DNA of 64,000 nt from Salinarimonas rosea DSM 21201 (GCF_000429045.1 NZ_AUBC01000001.1:65744-129743); one strand, 5' to 3'; counted from the first letter of the stretch, positions 51,863-60,773 are shown. The notes: generated by a model not told the origin, from the sequence alone. Program-made: numbers and translations.

Positions 51863-52750
51863 ATGTCCCCTCTGCCCTTCGATCAACGGGACGGCCTGAT
51901 CTGGCTCGACGGCACCCTGGTGCCGTGGTCCGAGGCCAAGCTGCATGTGCTTTCTCACGGATTGCACTACGGCTCCTCCGTATTCGAGGGCGAGCGCGCA
52001 TACGGCGGCGTGATCTTCAAGTCGACGGAGCATTCCCAGCGCCTGCGCCGCTCGGCCGAGGTGCTCGACTTCGAGATTCCCTACTCCGTCGCCGAGATCG
52101 ACGCGGCGAAGGAGCTCGTGCTCGCCAAGGCCGGCCTCGTCGACGCCTACATCCGCCCGGTCGCCTGGCGCGGCTCGGAGATGATGGGCGTCTCCGCTCA
52201 GGGCAACACGATCCACCTCGCCATCGCCGCCTGGGACTGGCCGAGCTACTTCAAGCCCGAGGAGCGCATGAAGGGCATCCGCCTCGACATGGCGCAGTAC
52301 CGCCGCCCCGACCCGGCGACGGCGCCGTGCCACTCGAAGGCGGCGGGCCTCTACATGATTTGCACGATCTCCAAGCACGCCGCCGAGCGCAAGGGCTACG
52401 CCGACGCCCTGATGCTCGACTGGCAGGGGCGCGTCGCGGAGTGCACCGGCGCGAACGTGTTCTTCACCCGCGACGGCGCGATCCACACGCCCATCGCGGA
52501 CTGCTTCCTCGACGGCATCACCCGGCGCACGGTGATCGACCTCGCCAAGCGCCGCGGCTTCGAGCTGGTGGAGCGCCGCATCATGCCCGACGAGCTCGCG
52601 ACCTTCGACGAGTGCTTCATCACCGGCACGGCCGCCGAGGTGACCCCCGTCTCCGAGATCGGCCCGCACCGCTTCACGCCGGGCAACATCACGATGACGC
52701 TGATGGAAGACTACATGTCCGAGGTCCGCCCCCGCGCGCAGGCGGCGTGA
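51863..52750 (+). CDS. ilvE: Branched-chain amino acid aminotransferase
   Basis: A 295-residue fold-type IV PLP enzyme acting in Val/Leu/Ile synthesis. HGLHYGSSVFEGERAYGG is the start block; the PLP lysine is Lys159 in CHSKAAGLYM; VAECTGANVFFTRDG and DGITRRTVIDLAKRRGFE bind PLP; ITGTAAEVTPVSEIG ends the site. The Rhizobiales-type branch. ATG 51863 is 11 bp after AAGGAGAAG; an upstream open region is not conserved. It is divergent from the petP operon. Confidence 0.93.
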   Translation: MSPLPFDQRDGLIWLDGTLVPWSEAKLHVLSHGLHYGSSVFEGERAYGGVIFKSTEHSQRLRRSAEVLDFEIPYSVAEIDAAKELVLAKAGLVDAYIRPVAWRGSEMMGVSAQGNTIHLAIAAWDWPSYFKPEERMKGIRLDMAQYRRPDPATAPCHSKAAGLYMICTISKHAAERKGYADALMLDWQGRVAECTGANVFFTRDGAIHTPIADCFLDGITRRTVIDLAKRRGFELVERRIMPDELATFDECFITGTAAEVTPVSEIGPHRFTPGNITMTLMEDYMSEVRPRAQAA

Positions 52751-52809
52751 TCCCGACGCCGGGGTGCGGCGCGCTTCCGCGCCGCGCTCCGCCGCTGTAT
52801 CCTCCCGGC

Positions 52810-53157
52810 ATGAGCGACGCAGCGACCGGCCCCATCGTCACCCTCCCCGAGCGCAAGGCGCGCGAGGCGGGGCGGCGTGCGGCTGCGGTCGCGGCCGTCT
52901 CGGCTCGGCTCGCCGCCTACGCCCGCGTCCACGGCGGTCGCTACCTGGTCTACGGCTCGGCCGCGCGCGGCGCGATGCGCCACGACAGCGACCTCGACCT
53001 TCTCGTCGACTTCCCCGCCGCGCTCCACGCCGAGGCCTGGCGCTTCGCCGAGGATGCGTGCGCGCAGGCCCGGCTGCCCGCCGACATCCGGCCGCTGGCC
53101 TGGTGCACCGAGCGCTTCCGCGCGCATGTGGCGGCCGATTGGGTGGTGCTGGGATGA
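52810..53157 (+). CDS. MNT-type nucleotidyltransferase (antitoxin-like)
   Basis: A 115-residue minimal nucleotidyltransferase. GRYLVYGSAARGAMRHDSDL-D-L-L contains the GSx10DxD pattern (Ser/Gly then Asp-x-Asp) that defines MNT. In MNT/HEPN modules the MNT protein adds AMP to the HEPN toxin. ATG 52810; its stop overlaps the start of the HepT-like gene (ATGA), as in that system. The third acidic residue is likely in PADIRPLA. Confidence 0.82.
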   Translation: MSDAATGPIVTLPERKAREAGRRAAAVAAVSARLAAYARVHGGRYLVYGSAARGAMRHDSDLDLLVDFPAALHAEAWRFAEDACAQARLPADIRPLAWCTERFRAHVAADWVVLG

Positions 53158-53624
53158 GCGACGCGCGCTGGATCGAGATCGACGCCGACGTCGCCTCCGC
53201 CCTGATCCATTTCGGTCGCGCGGTGGAGATCTTCGAGGCGGGCGGGCTCGAGGGGGACGATCTGGACGCCTACAAGAGCCGCATGGCCCTTCTCCAGGCG
53301 ATGCAGGCCGGCCACACGTCGCTCGAGGCTGCCCTGGAGCGCATCCTCGTCCTCCTCGGGGAGGAGAAGCCGGTCCTCTCCGCCACCTATCATGCCGACC
53401 TCGTCAGGCGCGTCTCGTCGCCGATCCCCGGCGCCCGCCCGGCGGTGATCTCCGGGGCACTCGCCCGCGCGGTGGACGAGACGCGCCGCTTCCGGCACGT
53501 CGCGCGGAAGGCCTACGACGGATTCGAGGTCCCGCGCGCCGAGCCCGCCGTCGCGGCGGCACGCGTCGTGCGCGACGCGCTCGCGGAGGCGATCGCCGGC
53601 TTCCGCCGCGCCCTCGACGGCTGA
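53154..53624 (+). CDS. HepT-like HEPN protein with altered catalytic motif
   Basis: A 156-residue all-helical protein: SALIHFGRAVEIFEAGG, MALLQAMQAGHTSLEAALER and a block RRFRHVARKAYDGFEV that aligns with the R-H-x-x-R-H-A-Y signature of the HepT-like group. The last His of the R-x4-H ribonuclease motif is Lys here, so RNase activity is doubtful. Partner of the MNT gene by an ATGA overlap. It could be a decayed toxin or an active variant using another residue. Confidence 0.7.
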   Translation: MSDARWIEIDADVASALIHFGRAVEIFEAGGLEGDDLDAYKSRMALLQAMQAGHTSLEAALERILVLLGEEKPVLSATYHADLVRRVSSPIPGARPAVISGALARAVDETRRFRHVARKAYDGFEVPRAEPAVAAARVVRDALAEAIAGFRRALDG

Positions 53625-53630
53625 TCGCCC

Positions 53631-54236
53631 TCACCCGCCCGCGGGGCGCGTGAGCGAGAACCGCGTCTCCTCCGTCGCGACGAAGTAGTCGCGGTAGCCG
53701 GCGCGCGCGATCGGCTTCATGGCGGCGGTGTCGAGGAGGCCGTCCACGAGGTAGCGGTCGTCGATGTGCACGCCCACGACCTGCCCGATCGCCATCGTGT
53801 AGCGCGTCGTACCGTCGAGCGCGGTGAGCGGCACGACCTGCAGGAGCTTGCATTCCAGCGCGACGGGGCTCTCCGCCACCCGCGGCGGCGCCACGAGCCG
53901 CGAGGGCGCGGCGGTGAGGCCGGCATGCGCGAACTCGCTCTGCCCACGCGGCAGCGGGGCGGAGGTCGCGTTCATCGCCTCGCGCAGGTCCCAGGTCGCG
54001 AGCGAGCAGACGAACTCGCCGGTCTCGCGGGCGAAGCTGAGCGCGTCCTTCTCCCCGTCCGAGGAGAAGGCGACCATGTGCGGCCGGTCCGAGACGGCGT
54101 TGAAGAACGAGTAGGGCGCGAGGTTGACGCGCCCCTGCACGTCGACCGCGCTGATCCAGCCGATCGGGCGCGGGGCGACGATCGCCTTGAACGGGTCGTG
54201 CGGGAGCGGGTGGCCGGCGGCGGTCTCGTAGAACAT
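53631..54236 (-). CDS. Flavin reductase-like FMN-binding protein
   Basis: A 201-residue protein with the split-barrel flavin reductase fold: FKAIVAPRPIGWISAVDVQG, NLAPYSFFNAVSDRPHMVAF, TGEFVCSLATWDLREAMNAT and a closing YFVATEETRFSLTRP. This subgroup (FMN-binding, 'DIM6/NTAB') is related to Bacillus YwrF-like reductases and binds FMN. It follows the nitroreductase by 11 bp, suggesting supply of reduced flavin or parallel detoxification. Confidence 0.88.
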   Translation of the reverse strand: MFYETAAGHPLPHDPFKAIVAPRPIGWISAVDVQGRVNLAPYSFFNAVSDRPHMVAFSSDGEKDALSFARETGEFVCSLATWDLREAMNATSAPLPRGQSEFAHAGLTAAPSRLVAPPRVAESPVALECKLLQVVPLTALDGTTRYTMAIGQVVGVHIDDRYLVDGLLDTAAMKPIARAGYRDYFVATEETRFSLTRPAGG

Positions 54237-54247
54237 CGAGGGATCCC

Positions 54248-54835
54248 TCACAGCCGCGTGACGATGTCGGCGAGCTCCGGCCGCGGTCGGTCCGCCATCT
54301 TCGTCGCCGCCGTGCCGATGTGGACGAAGCCGGCGATGCGCTCGTGCGGGGCGAGGCCGAGCGCGTCGAGGACGCGCCGGTCGAAGGCGATCCACTCGGT
54401 GATCCAGGTCGCGCCGAAGCCGTGCGCCTGCGCCGCCAGGAGCAGGTTCTGGCAGGCGGCGCCCGCGGAGAGGACCTGCTCCCATTCCGGGATCTTCGGA
54501 TGCGGCGCCGCGCGCGAGACCACGGCGACGCAGACCGGCGCACGGACGAGGCGCCCCCGCTCCATCGCGCGCTCCTCCTCGCCCGCCTCGGGCCTGTCGG
54601 CGAGGAAGGCGGCCTCGATCGTCTCGCCGAGCCGCGCTCCGGCGGCGCGGTCGATCACGAGGAAGCGCCAGGGCGCGAGCCGGCCGTGATCGGGCACGCG
54701 CGCGGCGATGCGCAGCATGTCGTCGAGCGTCTCGGCGTCGGGGCCGGGCTCGCCGAGCTGCTTCGTGGGGCTCGAGCGGCGGGTGCGAAGGGCGTCGAGA
54801 AGAGGCAGCGCGTCGAGAAGGGTCATGTCGTCCAT
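54248..54835 (-). CDS. Nitroreductase family protein (YdjA-like)
   Basis: A 195-residue FMN oxidoreductase. RTRRSSPTKQLGEPGPDAET and PDHGRLAPWRFLVIDR near the N-terminus and AACQNLLLAAQAHGFGATWI are YdjA hallmarks; family members reduce nitro or quinone compounds with NAD(P)H. Start at MDDMTLL (54835) or MTLL (54826); an earlier ATG would add 23 non-family residues. It is divergent from the secreted protein at 54939. Confidence 0.87.
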   Translation of the reverse strand: MDDMTLLDALPLLDALRTRRSSPTKQLGEPGPDAETLDDMLRIAARVPDHGRLAPWRFLVIDRAAGARLGETIEAAFLADRPEAGEEERAMERGRLVRAPVCVAVVSRAAPHPKIPEWEQVLSAGAACQNLLLAAQAHGFGATWITEWIAFDRRVLDALGLAPHERIAGFVHIGTAATKMADRPRPELADIVTRL

Positions 54836-54938
54836 CGTCTGTCCACAATCGATGCCGATCGGTATAAGCGCTCCGGAGCACGGGCGCGAGCCGCGCGCGT
54901 GCATGGATTACCTTGCTCACCGCACAGCACAGGCCCCG

Positions 54939-55844
54939 ATGCAGTTCCCGAGCCGGATGCCCCCGACGCGCACCGCCCTCCCCGCGCGCTTCGCCACGCT
55001 CCTGGCGGTGCTCTTCCTCGCGCTCGCCGGCCTCGGCCCCGCCCGGGCGCAGGGCGGCTCGTCGGAGGCGATCGACGCGCTGCCGGTGCTGCCGCAGGCG
55101 GGCGAGCTCGCGCTCGCCGCCTTCCACGCCGAGACCGGCGAGCCGATCCTGGAGGGCCTGATCTGGCGCGTCTTCGAGCTGCGGGAGGGCGCGCCGGTCC
55201 TCGTCGCGCGGGAGGAAGCGGCGACGCCGCGGGTGTCGCTGCCGCCGGCGAACTACATGGTCCATGTCTCCTGGGGCTTCGCCTCCGCCATGCGGCAGGT
55301 GACGATGCACTGGGGCGACGTCGTCGAGCGGCTCGTGATCAGCGCGGGCGGCCTGCAGGTGCGCGGCGTCGTCGGCGACCGGCCGATCCCCGGCAACGAC
55401 CTCACCTACGCCGTCTACCTGCCGATCGGGGACGATGCGGAGGGGCGGCTCGTCGTCGCGGAGGCGCGGCCGTCCGACCTCGTGCGCCTGCCCGAGGGCG
55501 AGTACCACGTCGTCTCCACCTACGGCGACGCCAACGCCTCGATGCGCACGGACCTTTCCGTCGCGGCGGGTCAGGTGACGATCGCCACGCTCAACCATCG
55601 CGCGGCGCGGGTGACCCTCAAGCTGGTGGCCGAGGAAGGCGGCGAGGCGTTCGCCGGCACCGCCTTCTCGGTGCTGACGCCCGGCGGCGACGTGGTGCGC
55701 GAGGCGATCGGCGCCTTCCCGTCGGTGGTTCTGGCGGAGGGCGACTACGTGCTGATCGCCCGCCACGAGGGGCGCGTCTTCACCCGCGAGTTCCGGGTCG
55801 AGAGCGGGCTCGATCGCGACATCGAGGTTCTGGCGCAGGGCTGA
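54939..55844 (+). CDS. Secreted protein of repeated beta-domains, unknown function
   Basis: A 301-residue protein with a signal sequence (ALPARFATLLAVLFLALAGL, cleavage near ARAQG). The mature part seems to contain three repeats of a carboxypeptidase-regulatory-like beta sandwich: ATPRVSLPPANYMVHVSWG, VRLPEGEYHVVSTYGDANAS and PSVVLAEGDYVLIARHEGRV, each with a (L/V)(P/A)xGxYxV pattern. No enzyme motif. Such proteins are usually cell-surface or adhesion/protein-protein modules. ATG 54939 chosen for the signal peptide; ATGs earlier in frame exist. Confidence 0.75.
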   Translation: MQFPSRMPPTRTALPARFATLLAVLFLALAGLGPARAQGGSSEAIDALPVLPQAGELALAAFHAETGEPILEGLIWRVFELREGAPVLVAREEAATPRVSLPPANYMVHVSWGFASAMRQVTMHWGDVVERLVISAGGLQVRGVVGDRPIPGNDLTYAVYLPIGDDAEGRLVVAEARPSDLVRLPEGEYHVVSTYGDANASMRTDLSVAAGQVTIATLNHRAARVTLKLVAEEGGEAFAGTAFSVLTPGGDVVREAIGAFPSVVLAEGDYVLIARHEGRVFTREFRVESGLDRDIEVLAQG

Positions 55845-55914
55845 GGCCCCCCTCGTCCGCGCTTGCGTCGCGGGCGTCTTCGCCGCACTGAAGGACGCCC
55901 GACCCGGAGAGAGC

Positions 55915-56757
55915 ATGCAGCCGGACCGCTTCGAGACCACCCCGCCGCCGGGCGCCCCGCCGCCCGGAAAGCCTCCCCGCGAGCCGGCCTTCAACCTGCC
56001 CACCGTCGTCCTCGTCCCGATCGGGCTCCTGTTCGCGATCCACGCGATCGTCGGGCTGTTGGGGCTCGAGGCCCGCTTCGGCATCCTGATCGACCTCGGC
56101 TTCGTGCCGGCGCTGTGGACGACGTGGCTCGATGCGGACGCCACGAGCGAGATCGCAAGGCGCCTGCTCGCGGGCGACCCGATCGACGTGCAGCGCGACA
56201 TGGGCTTCGCGCGCCTCGTGCTGCAGGAGGGCTCGGGCGGGTTCTGGACGCTCCTGACCTACGCCTTCCTGCACGGGTCGTGGATGCATGTCGGGCTCAA
56301 CGCCGTCTGGCTCGCCGCCTTCGGCACGCCGATCGCGCGGCGGCTCGGCCCCGAGCGCTTCCTCTGGCTCGCGGCGCTGACCGCGATCGCGGGGGCGCTG
56401 ATGCACTGGGCGACGCACGCCTACGACGTCACGCCGATGATCGGCGCCTCCGCGGTCGTCTCGGGCATGATGGCGGCATCCGCCCGCTTCGCCTTCACGC
56501 CCCGGGGCTTCGGCTGGCTGCCGCCCCACCTCGCGCCGCGGCTGGGGCTCGGCGAGATGCTGCGCAACCGCACGGCCATGCTGTTCATCGGCGTGTGGCT
56601 GGCGATCAACCTCGTCTTCGGCGTCGCCGCGGTGCCGCTCGGCCTCGCCGCGGACGGCGGGATCGCCTGGGAGGCGCATGTCGGCGGCTTCCTCGCGGGG
56701 CTGCTCCTGTTCCCGCTGTTCGACCCGTTGCCGCGGCGCCCGCGCGACCTCGCTTGA
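55915..56757 (+). CDS. Rhomboid intramembrane serine protease
   Basis: A 280-residue membrane protease with about six helices and a Pro-rich N-terminus. Catalytic Ser179 in GASAVVSGMM (GxSx) and His255 in WEAHVGGFLAG; Asn128 in HGSWMHVGLNAVWL stabilises the oxyanion. It cleaves membrane proteins near their helices; substrates unknown. It is followed by a CBS protein gene after 108 bp. Confidence 0.92.
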   Translation: MQPDRFETTPPPGAPPPGKPPREPAFNLPTVVLVPIGLLFAIHAIVGLLGLEARFGILIDLGFVPALWTTWLDADATSEIARRLLAGDPIDVQRDMGFARLVLQEGSGGFWTLLTYAFLHGSWMHVGLNAVWLAAFGTPIARRLGPERFLWLAALTAIAGALMHWATHAYDVTPMIGASAVVSGMMAASARFAFTPRGFGWLPPHLAPRLGLGEMLRNRTAMLFIGVWLAINLVFGVAAVPLGLAADGGIAWEAHVGGFLAGLLLFPLFDPLPRRPRDLA

Positions 56758-56865
56758 AAAAGCCGCCGTCGTCTTCCATCCTGGCGTGCCGTCGCCGAGA
56801 CGAGCGGCCACGAAGAGCCGACCGAGGCGACACGAGGCGGCGACACGAGGCTCGTGGAGGAAACG

Positions 56866-57294
56866 ATGACGGTCAGGCAGGTTCTCGCCGAGAAGGGCGA
56901 AGGCGTGGTTACGCTCGCGCCCGATTGCAGCCTCGCCGAGGCGGCCCGCCTCCTGGCGGACAGGCGCATCGGCGCGGTCGTCGTCAGCGGCGACGGCGGA
57001 CGGGTCGACGGCATCCTGTCCGAGCGCGACATCGTTCGCGCGGTCGCCCGCGAGGGCGCCGCCGCGCTCGACGCGCGGGTGGAGAGCTGGATGACCCGCG
57101 AGGTCGTCACATGCGCCCGCGAGGTGGCGATCGACGACCTGATGCAGACGATGACCGAGGGCAAGTTCCGCCACGTCCCGGTCGTCGAGGAGGGCCGGCT
57201 CGTCGGCATCGTCTCGATCGGCGACGTGGTGAAGCGGCGCGTCGCCGCGATCGAGGCGGAGGCGCGCATGCTCAAGGAGTACATCGCGGGCTGA
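56866..57294 (+). CDS. Two-CBS-domain protein
   Basis: A 142-residue pair of CBS motifs: GVVTLAPDCSLAEAARLLAD, IGAVVVSGDGGRVDGILSER, then VVTCAREVAIDDLMQTMTEG and FRHVPVVEEGRLVGIVSIGD. The tandem fold binds adenine nucleotides or SAM. No catalytic partner is fused. ATG 56866 follows GGAGGAAAC; the next gene is rpoH on the same strand after 230 bp. Confidence 0.9.
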   Translation: MTVRQVLAEKGEGVVTLAPDCSLAEAARLLADRRIGAVVVSGDGGRVDGILSERDIVRAVAREGAAALDARVESWMTREVVTCAREVAIDDLMQTMTEGKFRHVPVVEEGRLVGIVSIGDVVKRRVAAIEAEARMLKEYIAG

Positions 57295-57422
57295 CGCTCC
57301 CGCCGGGGTCCGGGACCATCCGCGCGGGCACGCGACCGCGCGTCGCTGTACGAAATCGCCGCGCGCCGGCGAACCATTTTTCACGCATGCGTTACCGTCG
57401 AGGGGGTCGGGTGCGTCCCGAC

Positions 57423-57452
57423 CTTCAAAATGCACGATTCGCGTCCTATATT
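57423..57452 (+). promoter_or_regulatory. Sigma32-like promoter upstream of rpoH
   Basis: CTTCAAA (57423-57429), 15 bp, then CCTATATT (57445-57452), close to the heat-shock consensus CTTGAAA-N11-15-CCCCATnT. About 75 bp before the rpoH start, so rpoH may be autoregulated; inferred from sequence only. Confidence 0.55.
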
Positions 57453-57525
57453 CCGGTGAAGGCGCGGTCGTCCTGAGGAGGCCGCGCGGGGTCCGCCCGT
57501 CGTGGGGACCGAAGGAGGAGAAGAC

Positions 57526-58437
57526 ATGGCTGGCGCGCTACCCGTACTCGCCAACGAAGGCGGTCTGTCCCGCTACCTGGACGAGATCCGCAAGTTCCCG
57601 ATGCTGGACCCGGCCGAGGAGTTCATGCTCGCCAAGCGCTGGCGGGAGCATGGCGATTCCGAGGCCGCGCACAAGCTCGTCACCTCGCACCTGCGCCTCG
57701 TGGCGAAGATCGCCATGGGCTATCGCGGCTACGGCCTGCCGATCTCGGAGGTCGTCTCGGAGGGCAATGTCGGCCTGATGCAGGCCATCAAGCGCTTCGA
57801 GCCCGACAAGGGGTTCCGGCTCGCCACCTACGCGATGTGGTGGATCAAGGCGGCGATTCAAGAATACATCCTGCGATCGTGGTCACTCGTGAAGATGGGC
57901 ACGACCGCGAACCAGAAGAAGCTCTTCTTCAACCTGCGCAAGGCCAAGAGCCGCATCTCGGCGCTCGACGAGGGCGACCTGCGCCCCGACCAGGTCAAGG
58001 AGATCGCCACCCGGCTGGGGGTGACCGAGCAGGACGTGGTCGACATGAACCGCCGGCTCGGCGGCGACGCCTCGCTCAACGCGCCCCTGCGCGAGGAGGG
58101 CGAGGGCGAGTGGCAGGACTGGCTGGTCGACGGGTCCGCCTCGCAGGAGACGATCCTCGCCGCCGAGGAGGAGGGCCAGAACCGCCTCGCCGCCCTGCGC
58201 GAGGCGCTCGGCGTCCTCAACGAGCGCGAGCGCCGCATCTTCGAGGCGCGGCGCCTCTCCGACGACCCGATCACGCTCGAGGACCTCTCCACCGAGTTCG
58301 GCGTCTCGCGCGAGCGCGTGCGGCAGATCGAGGTGCGCGCCTTCGAGAAGGTGCAGGACGCGGTGAAGAAGAACATCGCCGTGATCGAGGCGGCCCCGGG
58401 GCGCCCGCGCGAGCTCACGGACGCGCGGGCGGGGTGA
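57526..58437 (+). CDS. rpoH: RNA polymerase heat-shock sigma factor
   Basis: A 303-residue sigma-32. Region 2 (LRLVAKIAMGYRGYGLPISE, RLATYAMWWIKAAIQEYILR) binds the -10; the RpoH box is QKKLFFNLRKAKS; region 4 HTH is TEFGVSRERVRQIEVRAFEK. ATG 57526 has AAGGAGGAG seven bases upstream; ATG-like GTG/ATG codons eight residues earlier are a weaker choice. A sigma32-like promoter lies upstream. The stop overlaps the methyltransferase GTG start. Confidence 0.95.
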   Translation: MAGALPVLANEGGLSRYLDEIRKFPMLDPAEEFMLAKRWREHGDSEAAHKLVTSHLRLVAKIAMGYRGYGLPISEVVSEGNVGLMQAIKRFEPDKGFRLATYAMWWIKAAIQEYILRSWSLVKMGTTANQKKLFFNLRKAKSRISALDEGDLRPDQVKEIATRLGVTEQDVVDMNRRLGGDASLNAPLREEGEGEWQDWLVDGSASQETILAAEEEGQNRLAALREALGVLNERERRIFEARRLSDDPITLEDLSTEFGVSRERVRQIEVRAFEKVQDAVKKNIAVIEAAPGRPRELTDARAG

Positions 58438-59072
58438 GCGACCCGGCCACCCCCCTGGGCGCCGACGCGCGCCGCGCTCATTGGGAGCGGGTCTACGCCG
58501 AGAAGGGCGAGGACGCGCTCAGCTGGTTCGAGCCGCGCGCCGAGACCTCGCTCGCCCTCCTGGACGCCGCCGGCATCGCGCCCCGAGCCGTCGTCGACAT
58601 CGGCGCCGGCACCTCGCGCTTCGTCGATGCGCTGATCGAGCGCGGCGTCCCCGAGATCACGCTCCTCGATCTCTCCGAGACGGCGCTCGCGCGGACGCGG
58701 GAGCGGCTGGGCCCGGACGCGGCCGGGGTGCACTTCGTCGCGGCGGACGTGACCACGTGGACGCCCGACCGGACGTTCGACCTCTGGCACGACCGTGCCG
58801 CCTTCCACTTCCTCACCGATCCCGAGGGCCGCGCCGCCTATCTCGCCCGCCTCGCCACCGCCCTGCGGCCCGGCGGCCACGCGCTGATCGCGACCTTCGC
58901 CGCCGATGGCCCGGAGCGGTGCAGCGGGCTCCCCGTCCGGCGCACCGACCCGGAAGACCTCGCCGCGACGCTGGGCCCGGGCTACGCGCTCGTCGACGCA
59001 CGACGGATCGTGCATCGCACCCCGTGGGGGAGCGAGCAGCGCTTCCAGGCGAGCCTGCTGCGAAGAGCCTGA
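58434..59072 (+). CDS. SAM-dependent methyltransferase (class I)
   Basis: A 212-residue class I methyltransferase. The SAM loop is VVDIGAGTSRFVDAL (motif I), then ITLLDLSETALARTRERLG, FVAADVTTWTPDRTFDLWHD and PGGHALIATFAADGPERCSG. It resembles small-molecule methyltransferases; the substrate is unknown. The start is GTG 58434, overlapping the rpoH stop (GTGA), so it is coupled to the sigma factor; no ATG is available. Confidence 0.85.
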   Translation: MSDPATPLGADARRAHWERVYAEKGEDALSWFEPRAETSLALLDAAGIAPRAVVDIGAGTSRFVDALIERGVPEITLLDLSETALARTRERLGPDAAGVHFVAADVTTWTPDRTFDLWHDRAAFHFLTDPEGRAAYLARLATALRPGGHALIATFAADGPERCSGLPVRRTDPEDLAATLGPGYALVDARRIVHRTPWGSEQRFQASLLRRA

Positions 59073-59093
59073 CGCCGCCCGTCGGCGCGCGCG

Positions 59094-59591
59094 TCAGTCG
59101 ACGGCGTGCGGCGTATCCCGCTCCGCATCCAGGTTCGCCCGCAGCCGTGCCAGCAGCGGCAGGGCGGCCTCCACCTCCGCGGGCGAGATGCCCCGTGCCA
59201 CGCCGGCGAGCCGAGGGGCGAGCGCGGCGATCGCCGCTTCGCGCGCCGCCCGGCCGGCCTCGGTGATGAAGACCACCTTCGCCCGCGCGTCCGCCGGATC
59301 GGGCGTGATCGTCACCCAGCCGGCACGGTCGAGGTGCTGGAGCGTGTTCGTCATCGTGCTCTTCGTCACCTGGAAGGCGCGGGCGAGGCGCAGCGGGCTC
59401 GACGGACGGCCGAGACGGACGAAGTGGTTGAGCACGACGAATTGCGGCAGGGTGAGATCGCCCGGCATGACGCGCTCGAACAGGCGCGAGGCAAGCTGGT
59501 CGATGATGGCGATCTCGTTGATCAGCCGGAAGACGAGGGGGTCGCCCGTGGCGCCCGCGTGCGCAGCGCTGCCGCTCCCCTCCCCCTCCAT
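59094..59591 (-). CDS. MarR-family transcriptional regulator
   Basis: A 165-residue MarR protein: helix FRLINEIAIIDQLASRLFER, HTH PLRLARAFQVTKSTMTNTLQ, wing DPADARAKVVFITEAG. Cotranscribed with the upstream nitroreductase (3 bp gap). The twin palindromes at 60791-60824 upstream of that gene are the likely operator of this operon and thus its own target. Confidence 0.9.
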   Translation of the reverse strand: MEGEGSGSAAHAGATGDPLVFRLINEIAIIDQLASRLFERVMPGDLTLPQFVVLNHFVRLGRPSSPLRLARAFQVTKSTMTNTLQHLDRAGWVTITPDPADARAKVVFITEAGRAAREAAIAALAPRLAGVARGISPAEVEAALPLLARLRANLDAERDTPHAVD

Positions 59592-59594
59592 GCG

Positions 59595-60773
59595 TCACCC
59601 CTCCCGGATCGCAGCCTCCACCGGCCAGCGCGGGCTCGGCGGAACCGCGGGACCATAGCCGAGGCGGCCGAGCATCTGAAGCGTCTCTCCCGGCGCGACC
59701 CCGAGCGTCGTGCGCAGGCGCACGGCGTGATCCGCCATCTCGGGGAACTCCTGCAGAGCCTGGCTGAGCGGGTGGAGGCCCAGGCCGAGTGCCGTGGCGG
59801 CGAGGTTGAGGCGCATCCAGTCGCGGCCGGCCGCGATCTGGTCCGCGCGGGTGTTCGCCGCGGTCGTCGTCCACAGGAAGGCGGGGGAGGCCTCGATCGG
59901 CGCCAGGCCGTAGGCGGTCATCTGCCGCATGATCGGTCCCGGCGAGCCGGATTCCAGCTCCGCCGTGGCGTTCTCGCGCGTGAGGATGCCCTGCGCCGCG
60001 AGATCCTCGATCATCGGCCCCGTGAGGTCGATGCCGTCGGGCGCGGCGTCGACCTCGGCGCGGCCGATGCGCAGGAGGTCGATGCTCTCCCGGGCCGCAG
60101 CGGGCGTCTCCATCTCGAGCCGCATGGCCGAGAGCGCTAGGTCGCGGATCTGCGACACCTCCGGCGCCCCCGTCGCCGTGGCGACGCGCCCGCCGTGCCG
60201 CACCGATGCCGCCAGCGCGGCGAGCGCGTCCGCGGGGACGGCCCGGTCCATGGCATAGGGCGCCTTGTTCGAGCGCCGGTCGAGGATCGCGGAAAACAGC
60301 GGATCCGGGGCGCCGCCACCGGGGGCGAAGCGCACGCGGGCGACGGGGCGCGTGTCGAGCCGCGGGGCGGGCTCGCCCTCGGGGAACAACGACACCTCGG
60401 CGGCACGGCCCTCCTCGGCGGCGGCGAGGACGAGCGTCTCCAGGAAGGCACCGAGCCCGATCGTGATCTGCCGGTCGAACGGGTCGGTGTGCGGCAGGCG
60501 CCGCTCGAGGTCGCAGAAGAGGTCGAGGGAGTCGTCTCCCTCCAGGGCGACGCGCCAGGGCTGGCGATTGTGCGGGCTCGGCGCGAGCACCGCCCAGGAG
60601 AGCGCCCGCCGGCGCATCTCGGTCTCGCCCGTTCCGGCGGTGAACCAGGGCGCGACAGCGGAGGGCGTGCCGGTGGGCACGGCGGCGCGGGCGAGGCGCG
60701 CGCGGCCGAGATCGGCGGCGAGAACGGCCGTGCCTCCGAGGAGGACGAGGAAGCGGCGACGGTCGAGGGACAT
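59595..60773 (-). CDS. Tat-exported nitroreductase-fold protein (Acg-like)
   Basis: A 392-residue protein with a twin-arginine signal (DRRRFLVLLGGTAVLAADLG) and two halves of the Acg-type nitroreductase fold: RALSWAVLAPSPHNRQPWRV (FMN region), AFLETLVLAAAEEG, LDRRSNKAPYA and LNLAATALGLGLHPLSQALQ. Acg family members are lid-covered flavoproteins proposed to store or sequester FMN; twin-Arg export is an unusual trait. ATG 60773 with AAAAAGGAG upstream. First gene of an operon with a MarR regulator. Confidence 0.85.
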   Translation of the reverse strand: MSLDRRRFLVLLGGTAVLAADLGRARLARAAVPTGTPSAVAPWFTAGTGETEMRRRALSWAVLAPSPHNRQPWRVALEGDDSLDLFCDLERRLPHTDPFDRQITIGLGAFLETLVLAAAEEGRAAEVSLFPEGEPAPRLDTRPVARVRFAPGGGAPDPLFSAILDRRSNKAPYAMDRAVPADALAALAASVRHGGRVATATGAPEVSQIRDLALSAMRLEMETPAAARESIDLLRIGRAEVDAAPDGIDLTGPMIEDLAAQGILTRENATAELESGSPGPIMRQMTAYGLAPIEASPAFLWTTTAANTRADQIAAGRDWMRLNLAATALGLGLHPLSQALQEFPEMADHAVRLRTTLGVAPGETLQMLGRLGYGPAVPPSPRWPVEAAIREG

